Assembly: GCA_949298535.1 (NCBI GenBank)
Contig: CASFXA010000032.1
Location: 1 to 44,746, forward strand
Length of the DNA: 44,746 bases
From: an uncultured Oscillospiraceae bacterium
GTDB taxonomy: Bacteria > Bacillota > Clostridia > Oscillospirales > Ruminococcaceae
Direction: 5' to 3'
Positions 1 through 7,957 of the stretch are shown here, piece by piece. The position numbers were made by a program, and so were the translations under genes. The notes under the pieces are model-generated. The model was not told the DNA's origin. It saw only the letters and a program-made list of their open reading frames with translations, and ran no database searches. Numbering within the stretch: the first letter of the stretch is position 1; every line of letters begins with the position of its first letter.

Positions 1-1714
1 CTCCTGCGCTGCCGCAACCGTATTGACAATCACGCCGGCGCAGCCTCCCTCTGATAATTTTTCCCGGAGCAGCGGCGCCAGCTCCTCCTGTCCGCGGCAA
101 AGGATGTGGATCGTCCGTTCCGGAAGATCCAACGGGATGCCCCTCTGGCAAAGCGCCGCGCCATCGGTCCAGGTGAGCAGAGGATACGCCTGGTTTCGCT
201 TCCATCCCCCCGAAAAATCTCGTCCCTGATACGCTTCCACCAGCTCCGCCCTGCGGGCCGCCGGCAGCGTGGCGGACAGCAGCACCACCGGCACGCCATA
301 TTCTCCCAGCCAGCCCAGGGCCCGGTCCAAATACCGATTCATGTAAGCGTCATAAGCGTGACATTCGTCAATGATCGCCACCTTGCCGCTCAGACCAATG
401 TGGCGCAGCATCGTATGCTTCTGTTTGAGCGCCATCATCAGCAGCTGATCCACCGTACCCACCACAAAGGTGGGCAGCAGACTCTGTTTTCTGCCCTCGA
501 ACCAGCGATGGACCACCACCCCATCCCCGGTTCCGTCCTCAGCCCGGCAGGATTCCCCCCGAAGCAGCAACCGGTAGTCTTCCTCAAGCATCGCTCCGCT
601 GTGGGCCAAGCGGATGCTGTGTTTCACCTTCTGGGACTGCCCTTGGGCCCATTGCCTGAGCCGGGGAAAGATGCCGTTGGCCGTGGCTTGGGTGGGCAGG
701 GCGAAAAAAATACCATTGCAGCCGAAACGACTGGCCAAAAGTTCCGCCGCCGCCAGCGCCCCTTCGGTTTTGCCCCAACCCATGGGCGCCTCCAAAATGT
801 AAATCCCTGGCCGGGAGACGCGTTCCACCGCATCCAGCACATCCAGCTGCATCCGGTTGGGAGAAAAACCAAAGCGCCGGCGAAAGAGGGGTTCCGGAAA
901 AAATTCCGTGCGGGGCCTCCAGGACGCCGGAAAAGATAATGTTTCCCAAATTTCGCCGGAGCGCTGAGGATACAGAAGCGTTTCTCCGGCGTCCTCCTGA
1001 GGCAGCAGCGGGGCATAAACAGGATTGCTGGCAATCCAGTCGGCCATGATTAAAAGACCGCTGAGAAGCATCTGCATGGGGACATCCACCTGCGGCAGCT
1101 GACGGACATCCCCATAACCGCTGCGGGCTAAGGCGAACGTCAGCCATTCCCGCCTGCCAGCCTCCCAAAGGGCCCCCTGCGCGCTGTCCCTGCCCATGAA
1201 TCCATAAAAGTTTTCCGCATAGGTTTCCAGCTGTTCCTCCGGATCGCTCCACACCCTGCCAGGGGCCCCATGGTGGGCGCCTACCACCGCGGCGATCCCC
1301 GGAGGGCAGCCCCACCGCAGCAAAATCGCCTCTCTCGCCAGCTCATGGGGGGGAACATCCAGGGTCCGGAAACTCCCCCGGACGGGCAAGCGCTATCCCC
1401 AGGGCCTCTATACGCTGCGCCGCCCGGGGAAGCTGCCAGGCGATTTTTCCCTGGAACAGCGGCGTCAGCTTTCCCACATCGTGTACCAGGGCAAGGAAGG
1501 TTCCCAGCCGCCCCACCTCTTTCCGGGAAATATTCCGGGAGAGGCGTTCCTGAACCGTTTCTGCCGCCCATTCCCTCAGCAGATACCCCATCACGCCAGC
1601 TGTATCCATACAGTGGGCCCAAACCGGCAGCCAATTTCCCTGGGGAAAGGTCTTGCCAATCATAGGAGCGCAAAGCATTTCCGGCGGATTGAAAGCATTT
1701 TTGTATTTTTCCAC
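1..1714 (-). pseudogene. cas3: CRISPR-associated helicase/nuclease Cas3 (type I-E-like), 3' end outside window, frameshifted in HD domain
   Basis: Cas3 is the nuclease-helicase recruited by Cascade to unwind and degrade target DNA in type I CRISPR systems. The N-terminal segment has HD-nuclease features: WLPVWAHCMD (first metal His) and LVHDVGK (HD pair). That frame stops at TGA 1343-1345. The next frame carries on the same protein without a break to base 1: LDVPPHELAREA, the GAHHG histidines, Walker A APMGWGKTE, ALPTQATAN, the DECH box near 361 and the SATLP box near 260. A one-base excess between about 1347 and 1379, at C5 (1375-1379 plus strand) or G7 (1347-1353), explains the break. GTG 1714 is chosen as start because AAGGGGAG lies five bases upstream. 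The WLPVW and ALPTQATAN signatures resemble type I-E Cas3, but no other cas gene is visible to confirm the subtype. The frameshift may be real, programmed, or a sequencing error. Confidence 0.85.
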
Positions 1715-1756
1715 AGAAGCTCCCCTTATCATTGAATTTTTATTCTTTTCGACCAC

Positions 1757-1784
1757 ATTATATCATCTCAAGCCGTCTTTGCAA
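1757..1784 (-). promoter_or_regulatory. Candidate promoter of cas3
   Basis: Reading the minus strand, TTGCAA (1779-1784) and TATAAT (1757-1762) are separated by 16 bases. Transcription would start near 1750, giving a leader of about 35 bases before the GTG at 1714. The perfect -10 box suggests the gene is transcribed. Confidence 0.55.
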
Positions 1785-1873
1785 TTTTTTGACGGATTCT
1801 ATTCCGGAAACATTTTTCGTCCCATTGCTTTCGTTTCGGATTTTTGCCAGGGAAACTCCCTCCCGGAAGCTTC

Positions 1874-1903
1874 TTTACACCGGCGACAAAGGTATGCTAT
1901 GAT
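1874..1903 (+). promoter_or_regulatory. Candidate promoter of the alpha/beta hydrolase gene
   Basis: TTTACA (1874-1879) and TATGAT (1898-1903) are 18 bases apart, about 65 bases upstream of the start codon. The promoter is divergent from that of cas3 and within about 100 bases of it. Confidence 0.4.
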
Positions 1904-1975
1904 GACATTGAAGGAGCCTGTCTGCAGGCAGCATCTGCTCCCATTGGGAGCGTTCATTCAGAAGGAGGAGCCACC

Positions 1976-2902
1976 ATGTCTATCAGAGAAATCAGCTTTC
2001 CCTCCGCCAACGGGCGGGACACCGTCAAAGCCTGGGCTTATACCCCCTTGGGACAGCCCCGGGGCGTCATCCAGCTGATCCACGGCTACGGAGAACACTC
2101 CCGGCGTTATCTCCATATGATCGGAAAATTCCAGGCGGCGGGCTTCGTGGTCTTCGCCGACGACCATATCGGTCACGGTAAAACCGGCTACGACGGCGGC
2201 ACCCTGGGGGATCCCCACTCCGGCGGTTACAAAACCTATCTGGAGGATGAAAAAAAGCTCCATGACATTGCGGCGGCGGACTATCCTCAGCTCCCCTATC
2301 TGATCTTCGGTCACAGCTGGGGATCCATGCTGGCCCGGGCATACGCCGCCTGCTATGGCGAGGATTTGACGGCGCTGATGCTCTGCGGGCTGTGTTCCCA
2401 GTGGGAGGGCTGCGAAAAAGCCTATGAAAATTCCCAGTTCCGGGAGGCTTACGAAGCCGATCCCTATCAGCCCGCCGGAGAGTGGTTTGGGAAGGTCTTC
2501 AGCGGCATGACGGATCGCATCCCCAACCCCAACGGTCCCTCCGATTGGATCGCCAACGATCCCCGGGTGGTGGCGGACCATGGCGGAGATATGTTCAACA
2601 CCTTCGACACCACCCTGGAGCTGGTATGGGATTTTGTACAGCTGTATCATTTTATCGAAAACGAGGAGTGGGCGGCCATGGTCCCCGCCAAACTGCCCGT
2701 CTATCTCATCTCCGGCGACCAGGACCCCTGCGGCAACTATGGCGAGGGGTTGTATCATGTGGCCAATCTCCTGGCCCGCAACGGAAATCCCGTTTCGGTG
2801 AAGGCTTATTCCGGTTACCGCCATGAGATTCACAACGAACCGGAACTGCGGGACGAGGTGGAGGATGGGCTGATTCGCTTCCTCGACGGCGTACTGGGCT
2901 GA
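1976..2902 (+). CDS. Alpha/beta hydrolase, monoacylglycerol lipase-like (serine lysophospholipase family)
   Basis: A cytosolic serine hydrolase of 308 residues, the usual length for the family. The nucleophile elbow GHSWG puts the catalytic serine at residue 114. The oxyanion-region motif IHGYGEHS lies at residues 35-42. The acid is probably in SGDQDP and the histidine in the GYRHEIHNE segment near the C terminus. There is no signal peptide. These are features of the Hydrolase_4 / monoacylglycerol lipase type, which cleaves acyl esters of glycerol or lysophospholipids; the true substrate cannot be read. The ATG at 1976 is preceded by AAGGAGGAG, so the longer in-frame extension back to 1844 is rejected. 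It appears to be a single gene with its own promoter. Confidence 0.85.
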   Translation: MSIREISFPSANGRDTVKAWAYTPLGQPRGVIQLIHGYGEHSRRYLHMIGKFQAAGFVVFADDHIGHGKTGYDGGTLGDPHSGGYKTYLEDEKKLHDIAAADYPQLPYLIFGHSWGSMLARAYAACYGEDLTALMLCGLCSQWEGCEKAYENSQFREAYEADPYQPAGEWFGKVFSGMTDRIPNPNGPSDWIANDPRVVADHGGDMFNTFDTTLELVWDFVQLYHFIENEEWAAMVPAKLPVYLISGDQDPCGNYGEGLYHVANLLARNGNPVSVKAYSGYRHEIHNEPELRDEVEDGLIRFLDGVLG

Positions 2903-3001
2903 AGGGGTGGGAGGAGTTTCCCGCTCCCCGGCGATAAAGCCACTTTTTCCTCTGTATAAATTTTCAAAAAACAGAATCCTGAACCGGAAGGAGGAACAGC
3001 A

Positions 3002-3301
3002 ATGCTGGATATTTGGATCGGCCCGCTGAATCTCGCCGGGCTGACAGGAATCTTTTCCGCAGCGGTCCTGCTGCCCCTCCAGCTGCTGCTGTGCCGCAAG
3101 GTACGGTCCTTGGCGCTGCGTCTGGCTCCCCTTCTGGTGACGGCAGGAAGCGGCGTGATTTTGGGAGCGCTGAGCCTGAGCGTTTCCGGTTGGGACCAGT
3201 TGGGGTTGATGATTCTTGCCCTCTATTGCGCTTTCTTGGCGCTGGTCTGCGCCGCGGGATGGCTCATCGCCCACCTCCTGAAAAAATTCTCAAAGCGCTG
3301 A
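3002..3301 (+). CDS. Small membrane protein of unknown function
   Basis: A 99-residue protein with three hydrophobic stretches (about residues 8-30, 39-62 and 67-92) joined by short basic loops (LCRKVR) and ending in KKFSKR, so a three-helix inner-membrane protein is predicted. GGAAGGAGGAACAGC just upstream of the ATG is a strong ribosome-binding site, and an intrinsic terminator follows about 80 bases after the stop. No family is recognised. It lies 99 bases after the hydrolase gene and may be cotranscribed with it. Confidence 0.6.
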   Translation: MLDIWIGPLNLAGLTGIFSAAVLLPLQLLLCRKVRSLALRLAPLLVTAGSGVILGALSLSVSGWDQLGLMILALYCAFLALVCAAGWLIAHLLKKFSKR

Positions 3302-3380
3302 TCTTTTTCCCGATACAGAAGGCAGCCAGGGAAGTTTGCGCGATAAAATCCATCTGAAAAATAACCTTCGGACCTCCGGA

Positions 3381-3431
3381 AAAAACGGCTCCCTTGAGGC
3401 GGAAATCGCTTCAGAGGAGCCGTTTTTCTTT
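3381..3431 (+). terminator. Intrinsic terminator, probably bidirectional
   Basis: AAAAACGGCTCC (3381-3392) pairs perfectly with GGAGCCGTTTTT (3416-3427). The loop contains a further near-match TGAGGC/GCTTCA, and T-rich sequence follows. Both flanks are A/T runs, so it could work in either direction. It ends the small plus-strand transcript. The rest of 3302-3660 shows no gene that I can support. Confidence 0.75.
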
Positions 3432-3663
3432 CCTTTCCTTCCAGCGGAAACAGGATCGGAAAAACGGTCCCAGCGGAGAAATTTCAGACTGGAATGAAGT
3501 CGGCAACCACTTTCATAACCGGCATATAAGGGCACTCTTCGGTGACGAAAACCCGTTTCATTCGTAATATTTTGCCTTTTTTCTTTCCTGACGCCGGTGC
3601 CAAAAGGAAACTTTCAAAAAACACCTCTCTTCAAAATTAACGCGGAAAGAATTTGTTACCATC

Positions 3664-3692
3664 TTGACATTCCTGTTTAAAGTCGTTATACT
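3664..3692 (+). promoter_or_regulatory. Strong promoter of the methyltransferase-ABC importer operon
   Basis: TTGACA (3664-3669) and TATACT (3687-3692) are spaced by exactly 17 bases. The start point near 3699 leaves a leader of about 100 bases before the ATG at 3803. The -10 box lies inside the inverted repeat at 3684-3707. Confidence 0.8.
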
Positions 3693-3707
3693 TTATTGGA
3701 AATAACG
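3684..3707. promoter_or_regulatory. ModE-like operator overlapping the -10 box
   Basis: CGTTAT (3684-3689) and ATAACG (3702-3707) form an inverted repeat spanning exactly 24 bases; with the flanking T and A it is TCGTTAT-N12-ATAACGA. From memory, the ModE operator of the E. coli molybdate operon has the same CGTTAT and ATAACG ends in the same 24-base span. Its position over the -10 box and start site fits repression. ModE itself is not in the window. The resemblance is by eye and the assignment is inference. Confidence 0.5.
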
Positions 3708-3802
3708 ATAGGAACGGAAAATTCCTTTCCCCCACGGGGCGGAACTCTTTTTGCGGCCCCCTGGATACAGCCCACTTTTCGCGATGAAAGGAGTGTTCCG
3801 CC

Positions 3803-4459
3803 ATGGCAGAGCTGAAGGGCTCCCACCAGGAAACAGCCGGCAGCGCGGCGGACCGGTTTCCCTTTGACTATGTGGCGCAGAATATCTTTTATCCCATCTA
3901 TCCAGTGATCGCCAAGGACGCCTTGACGCGCACCGGTATTCGTCAGGGAACATTGGCGGACATTGGCTGCGGCGGGGGTCATCTGGGAATGGCGCTGCTG
4001 GAGCAGAGCCAGATGACAGGAATTTTTGTGGACATCAGCTCCGACGCCCTGGCTTTGGCAGAGGAACACGCCTGGCAGCGGGGGCTGCGGGACCGGTGCC
4101 GCTTTTTCCAGGGGGATGTTCATCATCTGACAGGTCTGGAAGACGGCTGCGCCCATCTGGTGGTAAGCCGGGGATCCTATCACATTTGGACCGACCTGCC
4201 CCAAGCCTTGCGGGAGATCTGGCGGATCCTGGCCCCCGGGGGGCGGACTTATGTGGGGGGTGGTATGGGCAGCGCGGCGCTGGCGGAGGAAATCCGGCCC
4301 AAAATGCAGCGGATCCGCCCTGGCTGGCCCCAGGATGTAAGGGCGAAAAGCAGTCATCTGACCGATCCATATCTTCGGGGAATCCTGGATGGAGCCGGAA
4401 TCCCTCATGAGCTGATCCACACCGATGACGAGGGCCGGTGGATCATGATGAAAAAATAA
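3803..4459 (+). CDS. Class I SAM-dependent methyltransferase, first gene of a metal/oxyanion ABC importer operon
   Basis: A cytosolic protein of 218 residues with a Rossmann methyltransferase core. The SAM-binding motif I is LADIGCGGGHLG (about residues 51-62), the acidic residue after strand 2 is in IFVDISSDAL, and LVVSRGSYHIW then ILAPGGRTYVGGG mark the later strands, as in Methyltransf_11/25 proteins. The start is set by AAAGGAGTG seven bases before the ATG. It is first in an operon and ends 38 bases before the permease gene. The acceptor is unknown; it might modify a chelator, a cofactor or a protein tied to the imported ligand. Many such enzymes are annotated only by fold, so function beyond methyl transfer is inference. 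Confidence 0.8.
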   Translation: MAELKGSHQETAGSAADRFPFDYVAQNIFYPIYPVIAKDALTRTGIRQGTLADIGCGGGHLGMALLEQSQMTGIFVDISSDALALAEEHAWQRGLRDRCRFFQGDVHHLTGLEDGCAHLVVSRGSYHIWTDLPQALREIWRILAPGGRTYVGGGMGSAALAEEIRPKMQRIRPGWPQDVRAKSSHLTDPYLRGILDGAGIPHELIHTDDEGRWIMMKK

Positions 4460-4497
4460 AATTTCCCCGGCCCGGGCCGGAAAGGAGCGGTATCCCT

Positions 4498-5523
4498 GTG
4501 AATTGGAAACAAAAGATTGCGGACTGCTGGCCGCTGCTGCTGTTGCTGCCGGTGGCGGCATTTCTCTTTTCCTTTACCATCGGCAGTTTTCCCATTTCGC
4601 TGCCGGACCTGCTCCACACCCTTTATTACCATTTCGCGGACCCCACCCAGATCATCAACCCCAATATGGAGACCACTCTGTTCAATATCCGCCTGCCCCG
4701 GGTGCTGGCGGCGCTGCTGGTAGGGGGCGGTCTGGCGGTATCCGGAGCCGCTTATCAGGGTATGTTTAAAAACCCCATGGTTTCCCCCGATATTTTGGGC
4801 GCTTCCGCCGGCGCGGGCTTCGGCGCCTGTATCGCCATGCTGCTGGGCCTGCCCAATATTCAGGTGCAGCTGATGGGCTTTCTGGGAGGAATCCTGGCGG
4901 TGTTCATCGCTACCACCGTCACCAACCGGTTCAGTCAGGACGCCATCCTGGGGCTGGTATTGGGCGGGATGATGGTCAGCACCCTCTTTCAGTCCGGAAC
5001 ATCCGCCATCAAGCTGCTGGCGGACGCCGACGATAAACTGCCCCAAATCACCTTCTGGCTCATGGGCAGCTTCAATACCATCAATAAACCCAAACTGTGG
5101 AGCATCCTGCTGCCGGTAGCCATAGGCTTTTTGATCCTGTTCGGAGTGCGCTGGCAGCTGAATGTCCTGTCCTTTGGAGAGGAAGAGGCCCGAAGCATGG
5201 GGATCAAAACCGCCCGGGTGCGCCATCAGGTGATTATCGCCTCCACCCTGATTACCGCCGCCTGCGTCTCGGTTTGCGGGATGGTGGGCTGGGTGGGGCT
5301 GGTGATCCCTCACGCAGGACGGGCGCTGGTGGGGCCCAATTTTAAACGGCTGATTCCCACCTGCGCCATTTTGGGCTCCACCTTCCTGCTGCTGGTGGAC
5401 GACGTGGCCAGAACCGCCTTTACAGTGGAACTGCCCATCGGCATCCTCACCTCCTTTATCGGCGTCCCCTTTTTCTTTATCATTTTTAAATACGGAACCG
5501 GGAGAGGAAGCCATCATGAGTGA
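4498..5523 (+). CDS. FecCD/BtuC-family ABC transporter permease
   Basis: A membrane permease of 341 residues, standard for FecCD proteins that import iron-siderophores, haem, cobalamin or, in the MolABC type, molybdate/tungstate. Family signatures include RLPRVLAALLVGGGLAVSGA, QGMFKNPMVSPDILGASAGA, FWLMGSFN and the coupling segment GWVGLVIPHAGR. About nine to ten hydrophobic helices are visible. GTG 4498 is preferred as start because AAAGGAG precedes it and the protein then begins MNWKQKI; a longer ATG start at 4438 would lie inside the methyltransferase gene. It overlaps the ATPase gene by eight bases, implying translational coupling. The substrate is not readable from the protein; the ModE-like operator suggests an oxyanion. 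Confidence 0.9.
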   Translation: MNWKQKIADCWPLLLLLPVAAFLFSFTIGSFPISLPDLLHTLYYHFADPTQIINPNMETTLFNIRLPRVLAALLVGGGLAVSGAAYQGMFKNPMVSPDILGASAGAGFGACIAMLLGLPNIQVQLMGFLGGILAVFIATTVTNRFSQDAILGLVLGGMMVSTLFQSGTSAIKLLADADDKLPQITFWLMGSFNTINKPKLWSILLPVAIGFLILFGVRWQLNVLSFGEEEARSMGIKTARVRHQVIIASTLITAACVSVCGMVGWVGLVIPHAGRALVGPNFKRLIPTCAILGSTFLLLVDDVARTAFTVELPIGILTSFIGVPFFFIIFKYGTGRGSHHE

Positions 5524-6325
5524 AAAGGAAAAAATGATCGAGGTTTCCGATCTGCATTTCAGCTATGGCAAGCGCCCGGTTCTGGACGGCGTTTCCTTCG
5601 ACCTGTATCAAGGGGAATATGTCTGCATCCTGGGCGCCAACGGCTGCGGAAAAACCACGTTGCTAAAAACCATGCTGGCTTTTCTCCGGCCGCAGAAGGG
5701 ACACGTCCGCCTTTACGGCCAGGACGTTCACCGGATGGACGAGCGGAGCTTGGCCCAAAAAATTGCCTACATTCCACAAACCCACACTCCGCCCTTTCCC
5801 TTTACTGTTCAGGATGTGGTTTTGTTGGGGCGTACCCCTCATCTGAGCCGGATGTGTCAGCCCACCTCCAAAGATCTGGACATCGCCCGCCAGGCCATGG
5901 ACCGGTTGGGCATCAGCGCTTATGCGGACCGGTGCTACACCGAGCTTTCCGGCGGCCAGCGGCAGATGGTGATGATCGCCCGGGCCCTGACCCAGCAGCC
6001 GGATCTTTTGATGATGGACGAGCCCACCGCCAGTCTGGATTTTGGCAACCAGTATCTGGTGCTGGAACAGATGCGCCAGCTGGCCCAGGAAGGAATGGGG
6101 GTGCTGATGGTCACCCACAATCCGGATCACGCCCTCTACTGCGCGGACCGGATCATTGCTATGGGGGAAGGCCGGATCATCTCCATGGGAGAGGCCTCCG
6201 GGGTGGTCACCGAGCCCACCATGGAGCGGCTCTACGGAATGGAGATCAAGGTGCGCTCTGTGCCGCTGGAGCCGCCCCGGGAAACTACCGTCTGCATTCC
6301 GGTGCCCCGTCTGAGTTCCCCCTGA
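5516..6325 (+). CDS. ABC transporter ATP-binding protein of FepC/BtuD type
   Basis: The cytosolic ATPase of the importer, 269 residues. Walker A GANGCGKTT (about residues 42-50), Q-loop YIPQTH, ABC signature LSGGQRQ, Walker B LLMMDEPTA and the switch histidine in VTHNPDHA are all present, so the protein should be active. The C-terminal extension after about residue 220 is short and lacks a recognisable regulatory domain. It overlaps the permease gene by eight bases. A 147-base gap with a GC-rich hairpin separates it from the binding-protein gene. COG1120-type ATPases pair with FecCD permeases, as here. Confidence 0.92.
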   Translation: MSEKEKMIEVSDLHFSYGKRPVLDGVSFDLYQGEYVCILGANGCGKTTLLKTMLAFLRPQKGHVRLYGQDVHRMDERSLAQKIAYIPQTHTPPFPFTVQDVVLLGRTPHLSRMCQPTSKDLDIARQAMDRLGISAYADRCYTELSGGQRQMVMIARALTQQPDLLMMDEPTASLDFGNQYLVLEQMRQLAQEGMGVLMVTHNPDHALYCADRIIAMGEGRIISMGEASGVVTEPTMERLYGMEIKVRSVPLEPPRETTVCIPVPRLSSP

Positions 6326-6423
6326 GCCCTGATGCTTTTTTCGCTTCTGTTTCAAATTCTGAACTGTTCTCAGGCCCCCTGGGTCTGTGGAATAGTCCTT
6401 CGGCCCAGCGTGCCGGAGGTCGC

Positions 6424-6442
6424 CCCGGGCTTCCGGCCCGGG
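6424..6442 (+). promoter_or_regulatory. GC-rich hairpin between the ATPase and binding-protein genes
   Basis: CCCGGGC (6424-6430) pairs with GCCCGGG (6436-6442). There is no T-run, so it is not a terminator. Such structures often stabilise mRNA ends or set unequal expression of a binding protein; that role is inference. Confidence 0.35.
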
Positions 6443-6472
6443 CAATACCATCTGAAAAAGAGGAGGATTTCC

Positions 6473-7648
6473 ATGAAGAAAAAGTTTCAGTCCCTGCTGG
6501 CGCTGACGCTGGTGCTGCTGCTGGTTTTCACCGGCTGCGGCGGCCAGGCGGCATCCAGCGCGGCGTCCTCTCCCGCTTCCGTTTCGGAGAGCGCCGTCAG
6601 CTCTCAGTCTGAGGAAAGCAGCCAGTCCGCTTCCGACAGCGGTACGGTGGAGATTGTGGATATGGGCGGACGCACCGTAACCATCCCTTCCCCGGAAAAT
6701 CTGGTACGGCTGTATCCCACCGGTTCCACCGCCCTGATGCTGCTGTATACCCTGGCTCCTGACAAGATGACTGCCGCCCCCAGCTCTTCCGGCAGCGCTT
6801 TCACAGAGGATCAGAAAAAGTTCGTCACCGAGGAAGTATGGGATCTGCCCAGCTATGGCACCATGTCCGGCAGCAACGGCTCCCTGAATCTGGAGGCCAT
6901 TAAAAACGCCGACGTTCAGGTGATCCTCAGCATGGGCACCAGCACCATCAGCGACACCGATATTTCTGAGGCGGATGATCTCCAGGCCCAGCTGGACATC
7001 CCTGTGGTTCTGTTCAGCGGCGAAATGGCCGACTATGCCGAGGCCTATCGTCTGCTGGGAAAGATGATTGACCGGGAGGAAGATGCCGAGGAGATCATCG
7101 CCTATACTGCCGACATTGTGGAAAAGGTGGAGGCTGTGGCAGCGCAGGTCCCTGAGGAAGAGCGCGTCACCCTGTATTACGCTGAGGGAGACGATGGTCT
7201 GGCCACCGAGCCGGCCAACTCCAACCGCTCCTATGTCTTCAACACCGCCGGAGCCATCAACGTCGCTCAGGTGGACGCCAAATCCGGTTTCGGCCAGTCC
7301 GCCGTTTCCATGGAGCAGGTTCTCAGCTGGAATCCTCAGATCATCATCACCCAGGGCACCTCCAACGCCTATGAAACCATTCTCAGCGATCCCAACTGGG
7401 CCACCATCGACGCGGTGCAGAACGGAAGGGTTTATAAAATGCCCGACCTGCCTTACAGCTGGGCGGATCGTCCCCCTTCCGTCAACCGCTTTATCGGCCT
7501 GCACTGGATGGCCAACCTTCTGTATCCCGATCTGTATGATATCGACATCGTGGACGTGGCTATCGACTACTACAAGGTGATGTATCATGTAGACGTGACC
7601 CGGGAGGATATGGAGGCTTTGCTGGTCAATTCTATTCCCCAAAACTGA
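6473..7648 (+). CDS. Substrate-binding lipoprotein of the FecCD-type importer (periplasmic binding protein, TroA/BtuF-like fold)
   Basis: A 391-residue exported lipoprotein. Basic MKKK, a hydrophobic stretch and the lipobox FTGC put the lipidated cysteine at residue 22; a Ser/Ala-rich linker follows to about residue 55. The mature part begins IVDMGGRTVTIP, typical of PF01497 binding proteins. The C-terminal lobe ends with the WADRPPSVNRFIGLHW and NLLYPDLYD segments common in this family. The ATG at 6473 follows AAAGAGGAGG. It delivers ligand to the 4498-6325 transporter. Siderophore, corrinoid and molybdate/tungstate binders share this fold; the operator upstream tilts the inference towards molybdate or tungstate, but residues contacting the ligand cannot be assigned by eye. 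Confidence 0.88.
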   Translation: MKKKFQSLLALTLVLLLVFTGCGGQAASSAASSPASVSESAVSSQSEESSQSASDSGTVEIVDMGGRTVTIPSPENLVRLYPTGSTALMLLYTLAPDKMTAAPSSSGSAFTEDQKKFVTEEVWDLPSYGTMSGSNGSLNLEAIKNADVQVILSMGTSTISDTDISEADDLQAQLDIPVVLFSGEMADYAEAYRLLGKMIDREEDAEEIIAYTADIVEKVEAVAAQVPEEERVTLYYAEGDDGLATEPANSNRSYVFNTAGAINVAQVDAKSGFGQSAVSMEQVLSWNPQIIITQGTSNAYETILSDPNWATIDAVQNGRVYKMPDLPYSWADRPPSVNRFIGLHWMANLLYPDLYDIDIVDVAIDYYKVMYHVDVTREDMEALLVNSIPQN

Positions 7649-7676
7649 ATGATAATCGCTTCTTTTCTTGTGACGG

Positions 7677-7720
7677 AAAAGGGTCCGGCTCCCCGCTGCG
7701 GGAACCGGGCCCTTTTCTAT
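7677..7720 (+). terminator. Intrinsic terminator of the importer operon
   Basis: A 17-base stem (7677-7693 with 7700-7716) has only two G-U pairs and the loop CGCTGC. It begins with AAAA and ends with TTTT, so it may work in both directions. Confidence 0.85.
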
Positions 7721-7922
7721 GAGGCGCAAACCGGGCGGGAGAAAAGGGGGCCCTGTTCCCTGGCCGGTAATCTGTATCCTTGGGATCTTTCCCTGCTTGG
7801 AGCCATAAAAAAAGCCCTTTACAGGCCCCTTTCCCGGCGATTTTCCCCGCCCTGCAGGATGGCTGAGGCGCCTTTTTCACCAAAAAAATCTCCCTCCCTG
7901 CAAATTTTTTTGCTCAAACCCG

Positions 7923-7951
7923 TTGACAGACAGAAAAAAAAGTGTTTTAAT
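7923..7951 (+). promoter_or_regulatory. Promoter of the trp T-box operon
   Basis: TTGACA (7923-7928) and TTTAAT (7946-7951) are spaced by 17 bases, about seven bases before the start of the structured leader. The preceding stretch 7721-7922 shows no gene. Confidence 0.7.
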
Positions 7952-7957
7952 ACTGGT

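Noticed and set aside
1715..1975. Possible CRISPR array beside cas3
   Set aside because: No repeated 28-37 base units are present; the region holds only the two divergent promoters and leaders.
5663..7729. Minus-strand open frame of 688 codons over the ABC importer genes
   Set aside because: Antisense to an ATPase and a lipoprotein with intact motifs; the His/Gly-rich translation has no family signature.
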